Origin: Melieria omissa
Taxonomy: Eukaryota > Arthropoda > Insecta > Diptera > Ulidiidae
Assembly (NCBI GenBank): GCA_963971225.1
Contig: OZ020269.1
Location: forward strand, 80,266,450 to 80,330,449
DNA: 64,000 bases
Direction of reading: 5' to 3'
Each line of letters opens with the position of its first letter. Position 1 is the stretch's first letter. Made by a program: the position numbers and the translations under genes. The notes under the pieces were generated by a model. That model worked only from the letters and a program-made list of their open reading frames with translations, ran no database searches and had not been told where the DNA came from. Below are positions 1-10,060 of this stretch, piece by piece.

Positions 1-2
1 AC

Positions 3-1064
3 GACTCCAGTGGAGGGCACCTAGGCATCACCAAAACCGTCGCCAAAATAAAAAGACGATTCTACTGGGTAGGATGTCAGGAGTCTGTAGCCGAGTGGAT
101 TAAGAGCTGCGACCGATGTTCAGCCGCGAAAGGGCCGACAAGAAAATCTCGAGGCCGCATGCAGCAGTACAACGTGGGAGCGCCCTTCGAGCGGATTGCT
201 ATGGACGTCGCCGGGCCATTCCCAACTAGCACTCAAGGCAACAAATATGTGCTGGTCGTAATGGATTACTTCAGCAAATGGCCCGAAGTGTACCCTATTC
301 CTAACCAGGAGGCCACCACGATCTCGGAAAAGGTGGTAAACAACTGGGTAGCCCGGTTCGGAGTTCCGTTGGAGTTGCACTCAGATCAAGGCCGGAATTT
401 CGAGTCTGCGGTATTCAAGGAAGTGTGTGGGCTGCTGGGGATAAAGAAAACGCGTACCACTCCTTTGCACCCACAGTCCGACGGCATGGTGGAACGCTTT
501 AACCGGACACTGGAGGAATACCTGCGGAAAGTGGTAGGCAGGAATCAAAAGGATTGGGACACGCATATCCCCCTGTTCCTGATGGCGTATAGGTCAGCCC
601 CGCACGACACCACATCACTCACTCCAGCCCGAGCAGTGTTCGGCACAGAGTTGCGGTTACCCGCTGACTTGAAGTTCGGGGTAGTCAGCACGACGGGAGG
701 CGCTAAGACGGACTACGTGGCCAATAAGCGGGCGGAACTAGAGGAAATTCACCAGTTTATAAGGAGCCGCACCAAACTGGTCAGCGATAAGGCGAAAGCC
801 AGATACGATCTACGGGCCAACTCAGCAGGGTTCCAGGAAGGCGATTTGGTAATGCTCTACAACCCGCAGCGGAGGAAAGGTTTGTCTCCGAAACTTCAAG
901 CGTCATGGGAAGGACCTTACGAAGTCGTGACTAGGATTAACGACGTGGTATACCGGATTCAACGTTGCGGCAATAGAGGCGCCAAGCTGAAGGTAGTCCA
1001 TTTGGAGCGCCTGGCGCCTCATCACAGCGGAGCCTCGGCACTTGTTCGGGACGAACAAGTCTAA
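3..1064 (+). CDS. LTR retrotransposon pol, C-terminal integrase part (partial at left edge)
   Basis: The frame is open from the first bases of the window to a TAA at 1062-1064, so this is the 3' part of a longer pol gene. In order it shows an HHCC zinc-binding region (H at about codon 6, the CDRC pair at about codons 37-40), the integrase core with the first Asp in AMDVAGPF, the second Asp in HSDQG and the Glu in the SDGMVERFNR block, then a GPY/F-type module (SWEGPYEVV). This order is typical of Ty3/gypsy integrases, which insert the cDNA copy into host DNA. The frame is intact in this part. An LTR follows after 11 bases. No env-like frame lies between stop and LTR. The exact clade was not assigned. 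Confidence 0.9.
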   Translation, partial: DSSGGHLGITKTVAKIKRRFYWVGCQESVAEWIKSCDRCSAAKGPTRKSRGRMQQYNVGAPFERIAMDVAGPFPTSTQGNKYVLVVMDYFSKWPEVYPIPNQEATTISEKVVNNWVARFGVPLELHSDQGRNFESAVFKEVCGLLGIKKTRTTPLHPQSDGMVERFNRTLEEYLRKVVGRNQKDWDTHIPLFLMAYRSAPHDTTSLTPARAVFGTELRLPADLKFGVVSTTGGAKTDYVANKRAELEEIHQFIRSRTKLVSDKAKARYDLRANSAGFQEGDLVMLYNPQRRKGLSPKLQASWEGPYEVVTRINDVVYRIQRCGNRGAKLKVVHLERLAPHHSGASALVRDEQV

Positions 1065-1075
1065 GTGGTGGGCAG

Positions 1076-1502
1076 TGTAACGATGAGACAGTCTGTCGCG
1101 GTGCAAAGCAACCCTGCCGCTACGTGCCGTGCTATAACACAATCTGGCAACGACGGCCGCGATAATAACTTTTAGTCCAACCTGGCAACGATGGTCGCGG
1201 TCATCAGGGAAACTTCTAGTCCAATCTGGCAACGTGCGAGAACGATCTGCGCGACGGCCGGACAGAGTATAAAAGGTGGCCAGATGCGGTGCAGCGAGTC
1301 AGTCTGGTTTTGACAAGTGAAGTTGCCACACGGAATAATTAAGCAATTACTTAAGTGTACGAACAGTAAAGTGTAAACTGTGAATAATAAAGTGACTGTT
1401 GGTGTATTTTATTGTCTGCATTTAGGAAACTGACTGTGTTTTATTTTCAAATCACACAATCCAGAGATACGTGACAGCCCACTGGACTTAGTATTCGTAA
1501 CA
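1076..1502 (+). repeat. 3' LTR of the gypsy-type retrotransposon
   Basis: It starts TGTAACG right after a purine-rich AAGTGGTGGGCAG tract and ends CGTAACA, so the ends are imperfect inverted repeats of the TG...CA kind. It holds a TATA box (TATAAAAG, 1268-1275) and a polyadenylation signal (AATAAA, 1386-1391), which gives U3-R-U5 order. In U3 a word like CTGGCAACG recurs three times (about 1143, 1182 and 1226) in imperfect units of about 42 bp. The 5' LTR is outside the window, so LTR identity and the target duplication cannot be compared. Confidence 0.85.
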
Positions 1503-2710
1503 ATATATTCAAATCGAAATCATGAGGCTTTGCGACTTGTATGCAGTCCAAAAATTCTGGGAAACCATGGAGCAAATTTACGTTTTTTTCGCGAACAGTA
1601 TAAAAAGATGGGAGTTATTATCGACTTTTCTCTCCGAAAATTCTTCGTTGAAACTGAAACGACTCTGTCCAACTCGATGGTCATCCCGGAACGATTCTTT
1701 ACAAGCTGTTCGATTCAGGTATAGTGATATTTTGAAGGCGCTGTCCAAAATCATCCTTATCAGCAATTCGAAAACCGAGCGAAATGAAGCAACCTATCTA
1801 CGCCAAGTGATGGAAAATTTCGAATTTGTTTTTCAAGTCATTTTGCACACAAAAGTTCTGACAACAACAAATCTGGTTACAAAAGCTCTCCAAAAGCCAG
1901 ATGTCGATCTTTCTCAAGCAAATGTTTTACTCGAGCAAGCGTATCAAGAACTACGAGAATTCCGAAATGACTACGAGGGAGCAAAATCACAGGCCATCAA
2001 ACTAAGTGCGGATTAGAAAGTCAAGGTTGAGTTTCAGAACAAGCGGATCAAGAAAACCAAGAAATATTTCGAAGAATTGTGCCAGGACGAAAGACTGTCT
2101 GATGGAGAGGCACGATTCCGTGTAAATATTTTCCATGGATGTCTCGATATCATTTGCAATCAATTACTAAATCGGTTTGAAAGTTTGAAGAACGTGATCG
2201 AAACTTTTCGAGTACTCCAACCTAAGGAATTGACAAAAATGACGGACCAAGAACTGCACAGGGAAGCTGTGATACTTGCAGATACTTATGCTGAAGACAT
2301 CGGCGACAAATTTCCTGAACAGTTGTTATCTCTTCGATCATGTCTCAAAAAACAAATTGAAAAACTCAGTTCTGTCAAGGAACTTGCAAATTTGTTAATT
2401 ATTGAAAATGCTGCTTTAGAGCTTCGAGAGAGCTGCTTCGAGTTTTCAAGAAGTTTGCACAGCTTTGATTTTATTTTTAACTATTCCAGTTACAATTGCT
2501 ACAGCTGAAAGATCCTTTTCAAAATTAAAAATCATAAAAACTTATCTTCGAAGTACCATGGGCCAAGAGCGTTTGAGTAATTTGAGTATTCTGTCTATTG
2601 AACATGAAATGGCCAATCGTTTGAGAAATAACTTGGATCAAATTATTCACAAGTTTGCTGATTTGAAAGTGAGGCGCATTAAATTCTTAATATGCATATC
2701 ACAACTTTGA
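1503..2710 (+). pseudogene. hAT-superfamily transposase relic (ZMYM1-like type)
   Basis: Reading begins at the base after the LTR, so the retrotransposon appears to have inserted into this hAT gene; the N-terminal part is outside the window. Visible are the KRLCPTRWSSRNDS block typical of hAT/ZMYM1-like transposases and, near the end, the hAT C-terminal dimerisation segment (TIATAERSFSKLKIIKTYLR, then LSILSIEHEMA). The frame is broken by an in-frame TAG at 2014-2016 and by a frameshift near 2465-2510, where the reading moves from frame 1 to frame 2. It cannot make a full transposase. Confidence 0.88.
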
Positions 2711-2999
2711 GAACTCAAAAATTGTCCATTTTATTCACTGTTTTTAATTTCAGTTTCATACCATAAAAATAAAATGTTTTACATGAATAACACTTGATCC
2801 TTTTTTTTCAACATCATTTGTATCCGTACCTTGAATAATACACCCCTTCGAAATCCTGAGCGATGAATATTAATGTGTAAGGCAGGAGGGGGGGGGGGGG
2901 GTGGAGTGAGAAAAGTTTGAATGATTTAAAGAATTCTTCTGGTAAGGGCCCCTTAATGAAAATCTGACTGGGGCCCCCATTTCTATAGTTACGCCACTG
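2711..2999 (+). mobile_element. 3' non-coding end and terminal repeat of the hAT element
   Basis: Downstream of the broken hAT gene the sequence runs to GTTACGCCACTG at 2988-2999. Its reverse complement starts CAGTGGCGTAAC, a usual hAT terminal start. The bases after it (GCAAAGAG) would be the 8-bp target duplication, but the left end is not in the window. A run of about 17 G lies near 2886-2902. Confidence 0.65.
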
Positions 3000-3890
3000 G
3001 CAAAGAGCATGCTGAAAGAATTTGAAGTTTCTTTCCAACATAATATGCTATTAACCATGATTGGGAAAGTTTGTAATGCTTTGATCGAAATGTCTTCTAC
3101 TCAAAGGTGCTTTATATGTGAAGTAAATTGTTTGTTTGTACCCAATGGAGAAAATCTGGGCTTTGGTTTACCTACACTGCAGGCTTGGATTAGGTGTTTT
3201 TAATGTCTGCTTCACATTAGCTACTGTCTTTATGTAAAAAAGTGGCAGCTTAAGGACGATGATGCCTACTAGTGTTAATGAACCAATTGGTACCCCTGCT
3301 GTATCTAGTTTTCATGGTTCTGTCACTCATAGTAATGACTAATTAAAAAATGATTCATCCGATAACAGTGATGATAATGTCTGAGAGAATCATGAAAACT
3401 GTAAGTAGGTAATAAATTGACAAGAACTTCCTGCTGTGGTAAGAGTAGATGTTCAACAGTTTAATCTAAAACTGCTTGAACTTTACTTTTAGCGTCCCAT
3501 TCACATCAATTTGCTCTGGATAACAAGCAGCTTTTGCCTTTCTAACACTATAAAATGGCGGAAATATCTTATGACTAGCTTGGACTCCACTTCCGAGTCC
3601 TTTTGTATGCATGACTAGTCGATTGGCTATCTTCATAGAATGCTAAATTTTCTTCACTACTCAAACATCTCGCATTTTTTTCAAATTTGTTTTCGTTCAG
3701 AGATTCAGAGAGTCTCCCTTTTCGCAGTGCTGATAACACTTGCTAAATTTCTTCAGTGGACAACAGTACAGATATCTACGCAGCATAAATCACCTTATCA
3801 GTACTTCTAGTAGGTTGTAGGTCATCAATTTGTCTCCGTTTAGTCCTCAGACTGGAACTATTAAATTCCTTAATGTGTATATGCATATAC
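3000..3890. other. Stretch with no recognised gene
   Basis: Short open frames only (for example 3009-3203). The - strand of about 3500-3860 reads as broken, charged peptide segments that could be an old coding relic, but I could not name a family. Confidence 0.4.
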
Positions 3891-3895
3891 CATTA

Positions 3896-4375
3896 TGACT
3901 TTTTTATTTACGTTACCGATAACTGTTATTCTGAAAAAATTTTTTTACGTTGCTTCATAACTTTTATTTATGATTTTTTTCTTCATTTACGTTGCCGATA
4001 ACTATTATTTGAAAGAAAATATTTTTTACGTTGCCTCATAACTTTTATGAAAGACATTTTTTTTATTTACGTTGCCTTACCACATTTTGAGTATGAATTG
4101 ACTTTTAATTGTTTATTTGTGGGTGGAAATTAGGTTTCTGCAGTTAATTTGCGTTGGTCGATTTAAAACAATTAAAAATTAATTCATATCCAAAATGTAG
4201 TAATTCAACGTAAAAACTTTTGTTTTCAAAATAATAGTTATCGGCAACGTAAATGAAAAAAAAATCATAAATAAAAGTTATGGAGCAACGTAAAAAAAAA
4301 TCTCAAAATAATACTTATCGGTAACGTAAATTAAAAAAGTCATAAATAAAAGTTATGAAGCAATGTAAAAAACAT
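3896..4375. repeat. AT-rich palindromic repeat with modular arms
   Basis: The left arm (about 3896-4110) and right arm (about 4168-4375) are inverted copies around a loop of about 55 bp. Each arm alternates two modules: TTACGTTGCCGATAACTATT and TTACGTTGCCTCATAACTTT, two or more of each per arm. Weaker copies continue to about 4520. The structure fits a foldback-type non-autonomous element. No coding potential was seen. Confidence 0.8.
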
Positions 4376-4520
4376 AAATCCCAAAATAATAATTATCGAC
4401 AACGAAAAATATACTTATTACTTATAAGAGTTATTATGCAAGTCAAAAATATTAATTACATAATAATAGTTATAGGCGACGTCAAAAATTTCTTATTGTG
4501 AATAACTATTATAAAACAAT

Positions 4521-6011
4521 ATTTTTAAAAATTCCTTGAATAAGTGCAATTTTTTTATTCCCAAAAATATGGATAATAATTATTTTAGGTCTCTGTAAAG
4601 AATACGCATCTTCACAAATTTGTCAAGCGTGTTTCTTGACGCGGGCGGGAAGAGATGAGCGGAGCCATAGGTTGCGGGAAATTTGCTCGCACTCAACAGT
4701 TTGCGAACTTGTTCGTCGAAGCGCAAGCGGAGAGTATCGACTAATTAATTATTATTTAATTAAGTGTATAGTTATAAATAAGATCTACGTCGCACTGAAA
4801 TTGCTTGCCAAAAATGTTAACAAATTCCTAATTTAATACAATTCTCATAAAAAACTAAAAATATGCTTAAACCAACCACAACCAATTTTACTCACGAACA
4901 AAATCTATATACTACCAAAACTCAGGTCCAAATATAGTAAAAAATAAACAATTCAACCGCATAAAGTTCCTCCTCAGAGCCCGGGATTCCCACATATCTT
5001 GGAGGAAACCTTCTAATCTGGCAACACTAAGTTCGAGATTTTCATACATCAGCTGTTCACACAACAATTAAATTAACATGCATTGTGAAAATGATGCCAT
5101 ATCGATTGGATCATAAGTTTTCATTGGTTTAAACTTTTCAACTAAAACTCAATATTCAAATCGAAAAAATTATTGAAAGAAAGAAATACTATCGAAATGC
5201 CCTATAACGAACGTGTATACAACGAAGTTTGCCTCTTTTTACTTTTGGTGTTATTTTAACTTCCTTATAAAAGACCGTCATACAGCGATTGTTCCCCTAC
5301 AACGAATAAACTCTGCAGCTGGAAATTTGAGGGAATGAACTTTAAAAAAATGTTGTTTTACTATGCCGAGAAAATATTAAAACACATTTTGAAAGTCAAA
5401 ATTAAATTACAATAAAAACGAATGTCATTCAAACTTAAATTACTGATTATTTGAAACAACAATGAAGACAATATTCATCTTGTACAGATTCGCTATGGGA
5501 ATGTAAATGTAAATTAACAACCATTTTTTTTCGGCATCTGCATTTTCAACAGTAAGTAGTAAACAAACAAATAATTACCTACAATAGAGATCGAATCCAA
5601 TATAAAACCTTTCCATCTTTCCATCTGTGTGCGACTTTGCGCTCATAACACAATTAATTACGGAAAACGTTCGTTTTGCGAGGTCTCTTATTCCAGTCAA
5701 ACATATATACATATGTGTATATCTTAAGTGAACCGAAAAGTTTAAGCAAGCATTCTAAAAGTTCACCGACAAAGGCGAGGAGTAAAGCCCCAGTAAACTA
5801 ATGGCGTGTATTCATTGAGTTTTTGTCGATCCCTCCCTGTTGTGCTTATTGAAATAGCAAAACAAAATACTTAAATACAATTTTGTTCACTTCTACACGA
5901 TGTATTTCAAAGACATAAGCTGACTAAAAAACATAATTACGGAAAATAGTTATAGGATCCAGATAGTACTAAACTAACATTTTTGTTAAATTGTACAGCG
6001 TAATTTTTTTT
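4521..6011. other. Non-coding AT-rich stretch
   Basis: No supported gene. A GC-richer patch at 4640-4740 gives a 66-codon frame without recognisable features. Words such as CTATAACGAACG (about 5203) resemble ends of pogo/Tigger-type elements, but no pair of ends was found. Confidence 0.4.
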
Positions 6012-6355
6012 AAGCACTCAGTTGGTTAGTGCGCGGTCCAACGAGTCGCATGCAGAGCGACGCAAGATCGAATACTGCATGTAGTAACACCTAAAAAAAA
6101 AATAACGGGAAACTCGTTTTCTCTTTCGGTGGCTGTCCTCTCAGCTGGAAATGGCAAACCTCTGAGAGTAAAAATTGCCTATGAAAAAGCTCCCAACCTG
6201 CCGTTCGGAACCGGCATAAAACTGTAGGTCCCTTCCACCCGCGTACAAAATTCTTGTGCGTGTGATTGCGGGATTCCCGCACGGGTGGTTGCGGGAAGCT
6301 AGGCCTTAGTCTCGCGTAAGCGGGCTGTCGTGCCAATCAATTATTATTATTATTA
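6012..6355 (+). mobile_element. tRNA-derived SINE, copy 1
   Basis: It has a tRNA-like head (CAGTTGGTTAGTGCGCGG as A-box region; GCAAGATCGAATACTGC as B-box region), a body shared almost base for base with the copy at 40658-40993, and a tail of ATT repeats. The head is slightly shortened compared with copy 2, and copy 1 has a longer GTGCGTGTGATTGCGGGATT section. Open frames on its - strand are chance frames of the SINE body. Confidence 0.88.
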
Positions 6356-6552
6356 ATTTTTTTAAGCAACAATCGTTGAATGCCACATTTAAATATAGAA
6401 ATTAAAGGGCTTTAACTAAGTTTAAACCTTGATACAAAAATAGAAGGTAGAACCGCTGTCTTTTTGACACTAAACGTGCTTATTGACGTGTTTCGTATTT
6501 GTCAAAAGCTTGAGTCGTGACGCCACTTCGATATAATGTTAAATTAGAATTA

Positions 6553-6762
6553 TTTAATGTTCTAAGAATTTTAAGATCTTTTTTAAAATAAACATGGAAT
6601 AGACCTTTCACTGTGACTAACATATTTTGGGCGAAAGTATAAACATGTTAATGTGAATTCAACAGCAGATAATTCATTGCATTCACATGTTCAAATAAGA
6701 ACGTCAAAACAACCTTTAGTGTCAGATGCGCAATATGGCGGCTGAGAAGAAGCATTGGCTCT
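6553..6762. repeat. Dispersed repeat, copy A
   Basis: Shares a long diverged match with 51545-51799: both start at TTAATGTTCTAAGAATT, pass through GGGCGAAAGTATAAA and TTCAACAGCAGATAAT, and end near GAAGCATTGGCTC. Copy B carries about 45 bp more in the middle. The family was not identified. Confidence 0.75.
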
Positions 6763-7720
6763 ACCCATATATATAGAACTTCTTTTCATTCAGAAATCAA
6801 AGGGAGACGATGAGACAGAAAACACGAAATTTTGTGAATGTATTTCTATACGTATATACATGAGCACTTCTAAACATGAACAACTGCGAAACTGCTCCAG
6901 GGGCGGTTGAAGAAAAAGGTAGGCTTTTCAGTTAATTTCGACAAATTTTTATTATTTTCCAGTCAATTTTTTTCCCGCCTGAATGCACCTGACTTTTTGA
7001 CACTTTTGACATTTGTCAAGGTACATGCGTTTATACGCTTTCTCGCTCATATTTCACTATTGCTGTACTGTGATGTTGGCGAATGTACCCTGAGCTTACT
7101 GCAAATATAGAAGTACTACATACATATCTGTGGCATTTTGACAAAACAACCTAAGTCTAATTTTCAAAATGTTCAGGAGAGCGAAAAAACATATAAGGTG
7201 CAGACCAAATCTCATACAAAACTCGAGAAAAGTTGAAATCATACACGTCCTATCTCTGTAACTAAATGTCATAGAAACAAACTGATTACACCAAAAGAAG
7301 CGTCTGAAGAAGAAGGAATTGTTTCTTTATGATTAAAAAATTGGAAATTTGACTTAAGTCGACTTAAGTGCTTTTGTCGAAAGTCCACAGATAGTGGCGA
7401 TAAATTCAAATATTCCAGCAGGTGGCAGCACCTTGGCTAATTTATTATTGTTTGTTTCTGCATTCAAGCTGCGGACTATAGTTTACTTCTTTTTAGTCGA
7501 AAATGTTGTGAACCCACGAAAGGAAGCTAAGTTAGGAAAACATTTCCAATCAGCCAAATCTGTTATTTGTAAATGACTGTATACTGACTGACGAATAAGT
7601 AAGTTCTAAATGTGATAAAAATTCTAGTGACACGTTAAAATGTTACCTTAATTTTAATTACCAACAGTTATCCTAACGTGAACCTTTTTAAACGAGTTGC
7701 TCATTGTACAAGATAGCAGC
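6763..7720. other. Region upstream of the THAP gene
   Basis: No coding exon recognised. A small frame at 7394-7576 has no known motif. Promoter and 5' UTR of the THAP gene should lie here; no clear TATA box stands out. Confidence 0.4.
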
Positions 7721-9864
7721 ATGCGGGTCAGATATTGTTTCTATGGGTGCTCTGGCGTGAGTCGGCTGCATATGTTTCCCGATGAGGAACGCGATCAAGA
7801 AAGGTTTAGCTATCACATGCAAGACGGTCCCAATATCACTTGCTAAATTCGCCAACATTTCGGTTTTCCAGGAGAGCAGAATGGCTTAAAATCGTCGGGC
7901 TGAGCAGCGATGACAGCAGCAAGGGTTTGTTTCTTTGCGCAAGGCATTTCTCGGTTAGCAGACCGGATTTTAAAAAATTGCCATCCTGCGCTGTTCCCGA
8001 CATGAATTTGTACCATCAACATGGCTCAGCAGAAATACAACATAAGTTGCCAGTACAAACGACAAAACAGAGTTTTGTACACGTGCTGGAACCATCCAAT
8101 GAAGTTCATAACAGAGAGAGTGTACCAGCTAGACCTTGCTCTACGGCCGCTTCCCCCGATGTAAATACCGCGCCGGCCAATGGAAATAATGCTCCTGCAC
8201 CGAAAAACTTGGCCCACACAACTGAATCTGCATCAAGCGGTATTTCGAAACTATTCCCATTGAAAAGACCATGTGCCCCGCTCACATTCAATTTAAACGC
8301 AACGTCTTCTGCACCGAAGAAACTATTTTCCGTTCTTCGACCGTCTTTCGCTGCGGCTCCAGCGCCAGCGATGCGATCAAATACCACTAAATCGTTTAAC
8401 AACCAACGCGTTTTAATTAACAACGTGGAAGTTAATTTGAATGCTAGCCCGAGAGCAAGCGCCAGTTCCAGCACACGTCTCGTAATTTCCACCAATTTAA
8501 AACCACCTAATGTCAATAATTCGTCGCAAAACCTGCACCAGGGTGCACATTTTAACACCTGCCTGCCGACTGTAAAAGCGCGCGTGCAAACGAAGCCGAA
8601 AACATTCGTTATCGTCCGCCCACCTGCCAAAGAAGCCAACACAAGTGAAGCACTGAAGAGGTTTACTGTGGCCCCTCCGCGATCCATACCAAACTCTGGC
8701 ATACCAGTGTCTACAATCGCAAAATCCACCGCAAACACGAGGCCAAAGGACAACATCAGCGTGAACAATGGCGTTACGACATCAGCCGCACCACAACCAA
8801 AACTTTTAAGCGTTCTTCGTACTTCCTCCAGCAGTACCATTGATCGTAATTCAGGCAGTACCGTATTGATTCCACAAAATATAATTTGGAAACCTCGTAA
8901 ATTTATAATAAACCGAGAGGATGTGAAGCCATTGCCTGTAGTGCCTACCACTTCTACCACCACTTCCACCACTAAATTGAGAAAAATCGCTCCTAAAGTA
9001 ACATCGGGTCTAAATATTGTACTAAGTACTCCTGCTTCGTTAGTCAATCCTGCAGCGCATGGTGTTACTCCAGGCGATCTCGCTACTGTCAGCACTGCTT
9101 TCGTGTATACACCAACTGTCAATGCTGTAAATTCCACGATCAATAACAGTACTACATCCAACCCGTCAACAGCTAAGGTTAGTCCGATAAATACAATGCT
9201 GCAGCCAATTCCAGTCGCGAAGGTCAATTCTGGCTGTTCTTCATTCATTGTTCCGAGTCCCACAATGCAATCAACAACTGCCTTTTCCGATTCTTCGTCA
9301 TCGACATCGCACTTCAGCCCCTCAGTATTTGCCAAATCGGAAATACGGCCTAATTTGCAGCAACCTAGATTCAAGAAGACGCCGTCTAATGCTAAACCTC
9401 CCATATCATACGCCGCACTTTCAATTTTTATGCCAGAATCAAAGGGCTATCGCGTCAATGCATCATCAATAAAAACAGCAGTCGATCCGCTGGCTATTGA
9501 TGACAGGATTTCGAACTTGGCACGTGTTATTGTAGACAGGTATCAAGCTAAATCGGCTTCGAATATTTCAACTTCTCCCTGTCAAAAATCAACGCATGAA
9601 ACGGACAAAAGAGACAACGGAAAGCGAGACATCGATGAAATCTCTGAAAGCAGCATGAGAGCAAATAATGCGTGCAACTGTGAAAAGTCCAAATTTGCGG
9701 ACGAGAAAATAACAACTAACGTAGACGAGTTTGTTCCCTTAAATAATCAGGCAAGTCTGCTGGAATTGCAAGAACAGATTTTATGCTTGAAGCAAAAACT
9801 TGAGTCAAAAGAAACTGAACTGACTACCCTGCGATCCACTATGCTAAACATCGCTGCAAAATGA
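7721..9864 (+). CDS. THAP-domain zinc-finger protein, exons 7721-7803 and 7872-9864
   Basis: The start ATG is 7721. A 68-bp GT-AG intron (7804-7871, ending TTTTCCAG) splits an Arg codon; the joined frame is 691 aa. The THAP DNA-binding domain covers residues 1 to about 74: zinc ligands C6, C10, C50 and H53 (LCARHF), a conserved Trp at 32, Phe-Pro at 19-20, and an AVP motif at 68-70 (AVPDMNL). The 5' exon supplies the first Cys pair, so a call starting at the ATG at 7840 would lose half the finger. The middle, about 75-560, is low-complexity and rich in Ser, Thr, Asn and Pro. The C-terminus (about 655-691) is a heptad-like leucine segment (LLELQEQILCLKQKLES), as in many THAP proteins. A nuclear DNA-binding role is inferred from the family. 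It is convergent with Acsl. Confidence 0.85.
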
Positions 9865-10054
9865 TTACAGATGCCAGAGGCGATTTGAACACAGTCGATT
9901 TTTCTTGTCCCTGTTTGTTAGTTATGGGATGAAAAAGTATGTATTTGAAAGCTGATTTTTTAATTCGTAATCCAAAAAAAATGCAAAAGCTTCAGGCGTA
10001 TTTTAAGCTAGGATATCGCTTCATTTTAGTTTCAGCAAGAAATCGTATAATTTA

Positions 10055-10060
10055 AATAAA
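10055..10060 (+). terminator. Polyadenylation signal of the THAP gene
   Basis: AATAAA lies 191 bases after the stop codon, within TTTAAATAAAACAAAAAT. It is the first canonical signal downstream of the gene. Confidence 0.55.

Noticed and set aside
6091..6336. 81-codon - strand frame also seen at 40684-40917
   Set aside because: It is the reverse strand of the SINE body, often mispredicted as a protein.
8106..9404. 432-codon - strand open frame
   Set aside because: It lies fully antisense to the THAP gene's second exon; its hydrophobic Val/Leu/Gly-rich product is what the opposite strand of a Ser/Thr/Asn-rich gene gives.
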